Part shown: positions 63,876 to 64,000 of the stretch, piece after piece
Numbering within the stretch: the first letter of the stretch is position 1
Layout: the number at the start of each line of letters is the position of its first letter
Origin: Gammaproteobacteria bacterium
GTDB taxonomy: Bacteria; Pseudomonadota; Gammaproteobacteria; Steroidobacterales; Woeseiaceae
Reading direction: 5' to 3'
NCBI GenBank assembly: GCA_029865385.1
Contig: JAOUGX010000001.1
Span: forward strand, 47,352-111,351
Length of the DNA: 64,000 bases
Program-made: the position numbers and the translations under genes
Notes under the pieces: generated by a model
Seen by the model: only the letters and a program-made list of their open reading frames with translations
What the model was told of the DNA's origin: nothing
Databases searched by the model: none

Positions 63876-64000
63876 CTGCAGGAGCCTGCATTGCAGCCGA
63901 CACCGGCGTCGGGAGAAACCTGTAGGAGCCTGCATTGCAGCCGATACCGGCGTCGGGAGAAACCTGTAGGAGCCTGCATTGCAGCCGATACCGGCGTCGG
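63876..64000. repeat. 44-bp tandem repeat at the window end
   Basis: Units begin at 63876, 63920 and 63964 with CTGYAGGAGCCTGCATTGCA and continue with GCCGAYACCGGCGTCGGGAG and AAAC, a 44-base period; the third unit runs off the window after 37 bases. Copies two and three are identical over the bases seen, and copy one differs at two positions. CTGCATTGCAG inside each unit can fold on itself, as in REP elements. Confidence 0.88.

Noticed and set aside
63876..64000. Tandem repeats as a possible CRISPR array
   Set aside because: Units are contiguous with no variable spacers, so this is a simple tandem repeat.

Overview
The window looks like chromosome from a free-living gammaproteobacterium of about 57-60% GC by eye. 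The flagellar regulators are of the Pseudomonas type (FleQ, FleS/FleR, FlhF/FlhG, FliA, with sigma-54 and sigma-28 promoters). The stator is a PomA-like MotA/MotB pair, and an MSHA-type pilus locus is present. An environmental, possibly marine, lineage such as Woeseiaceae or another Chromatiales-like group is a guess; no 16S gene or other marker is present to settle it.

Layout. 1-2.0 kb: end of fliS, a fliT-like gene and fleQ, with a consensus CRP/Vfr site before fleQ. 2.0-4.7 kb: an accessory insert that separates fleQ from fleSR; it holds a broken AraC/GyrI-type regulator, a DUF222/HNH nuclease gene and decayed sequence. 4.7-25.6 kb: a nearly unbroken flagellar block (fleS, fleR, fliEFGHIJ, fliK, fliLMNOPQR, flhBA, flhF, flhG, fliA, a 66-aa ORF and a DUF2802 gene) with sigma-54 promoters before fleS, fliK and fliL. 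25.6-29.3 kb, minus strand: motA-motB-pilZ and a diguanylate cyclase, each unit behind a sigma-28 promoter. 29.7-32.2 kb: a second FleQ-like activator with a disrupted reading frame and a Kv-type channel. 32.4-44.1 kb: an MSHA-type pilus operon (secretin, TPR, ATPase, platform, assembly proteins, pilins) with a sigma-28 promoter in front and a second one before the last pilin. 44.2-48.4 kb: an HDOD protein, an atypical receiver with its own sigma-54 promoter, and a membrane PAS-GAF sigma-54 activator. 48.5-57.6 kb: four DUF11 genes ending in a 1,934-aa OmpA/DUF11/beta-barrel protein, behind two CRP-like sites and interrupted by strong hairpins. 57.7-64 kb: housekeeping genes (DinG/YoaA helicase, tsaB, phoB-phoR, phoU, dsbB) and a 44-bp tandem repeat running off the end.

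How it fits together. The flagellar cascade is readable: CRP/Vfr input at fleQ, then FleQ plus sigma-54 to fleSR and the basal-body operons, then FliA. The unexpected part is that FliA-type promoters also sit in front of the MSHA-like operon and its last pilin, next to motAB and a diguanylate cyclase. With a PilZ protein in the mot operon and an MshE ATPase carrying the N-terminal c-di-GMP-type repeat, this suggests one swim-to-attach programme. The best candidate for an undescribed system is the DUF11 operon at 48.7-57.6 kb, a likely cell-surface apparatus with no recognised function.
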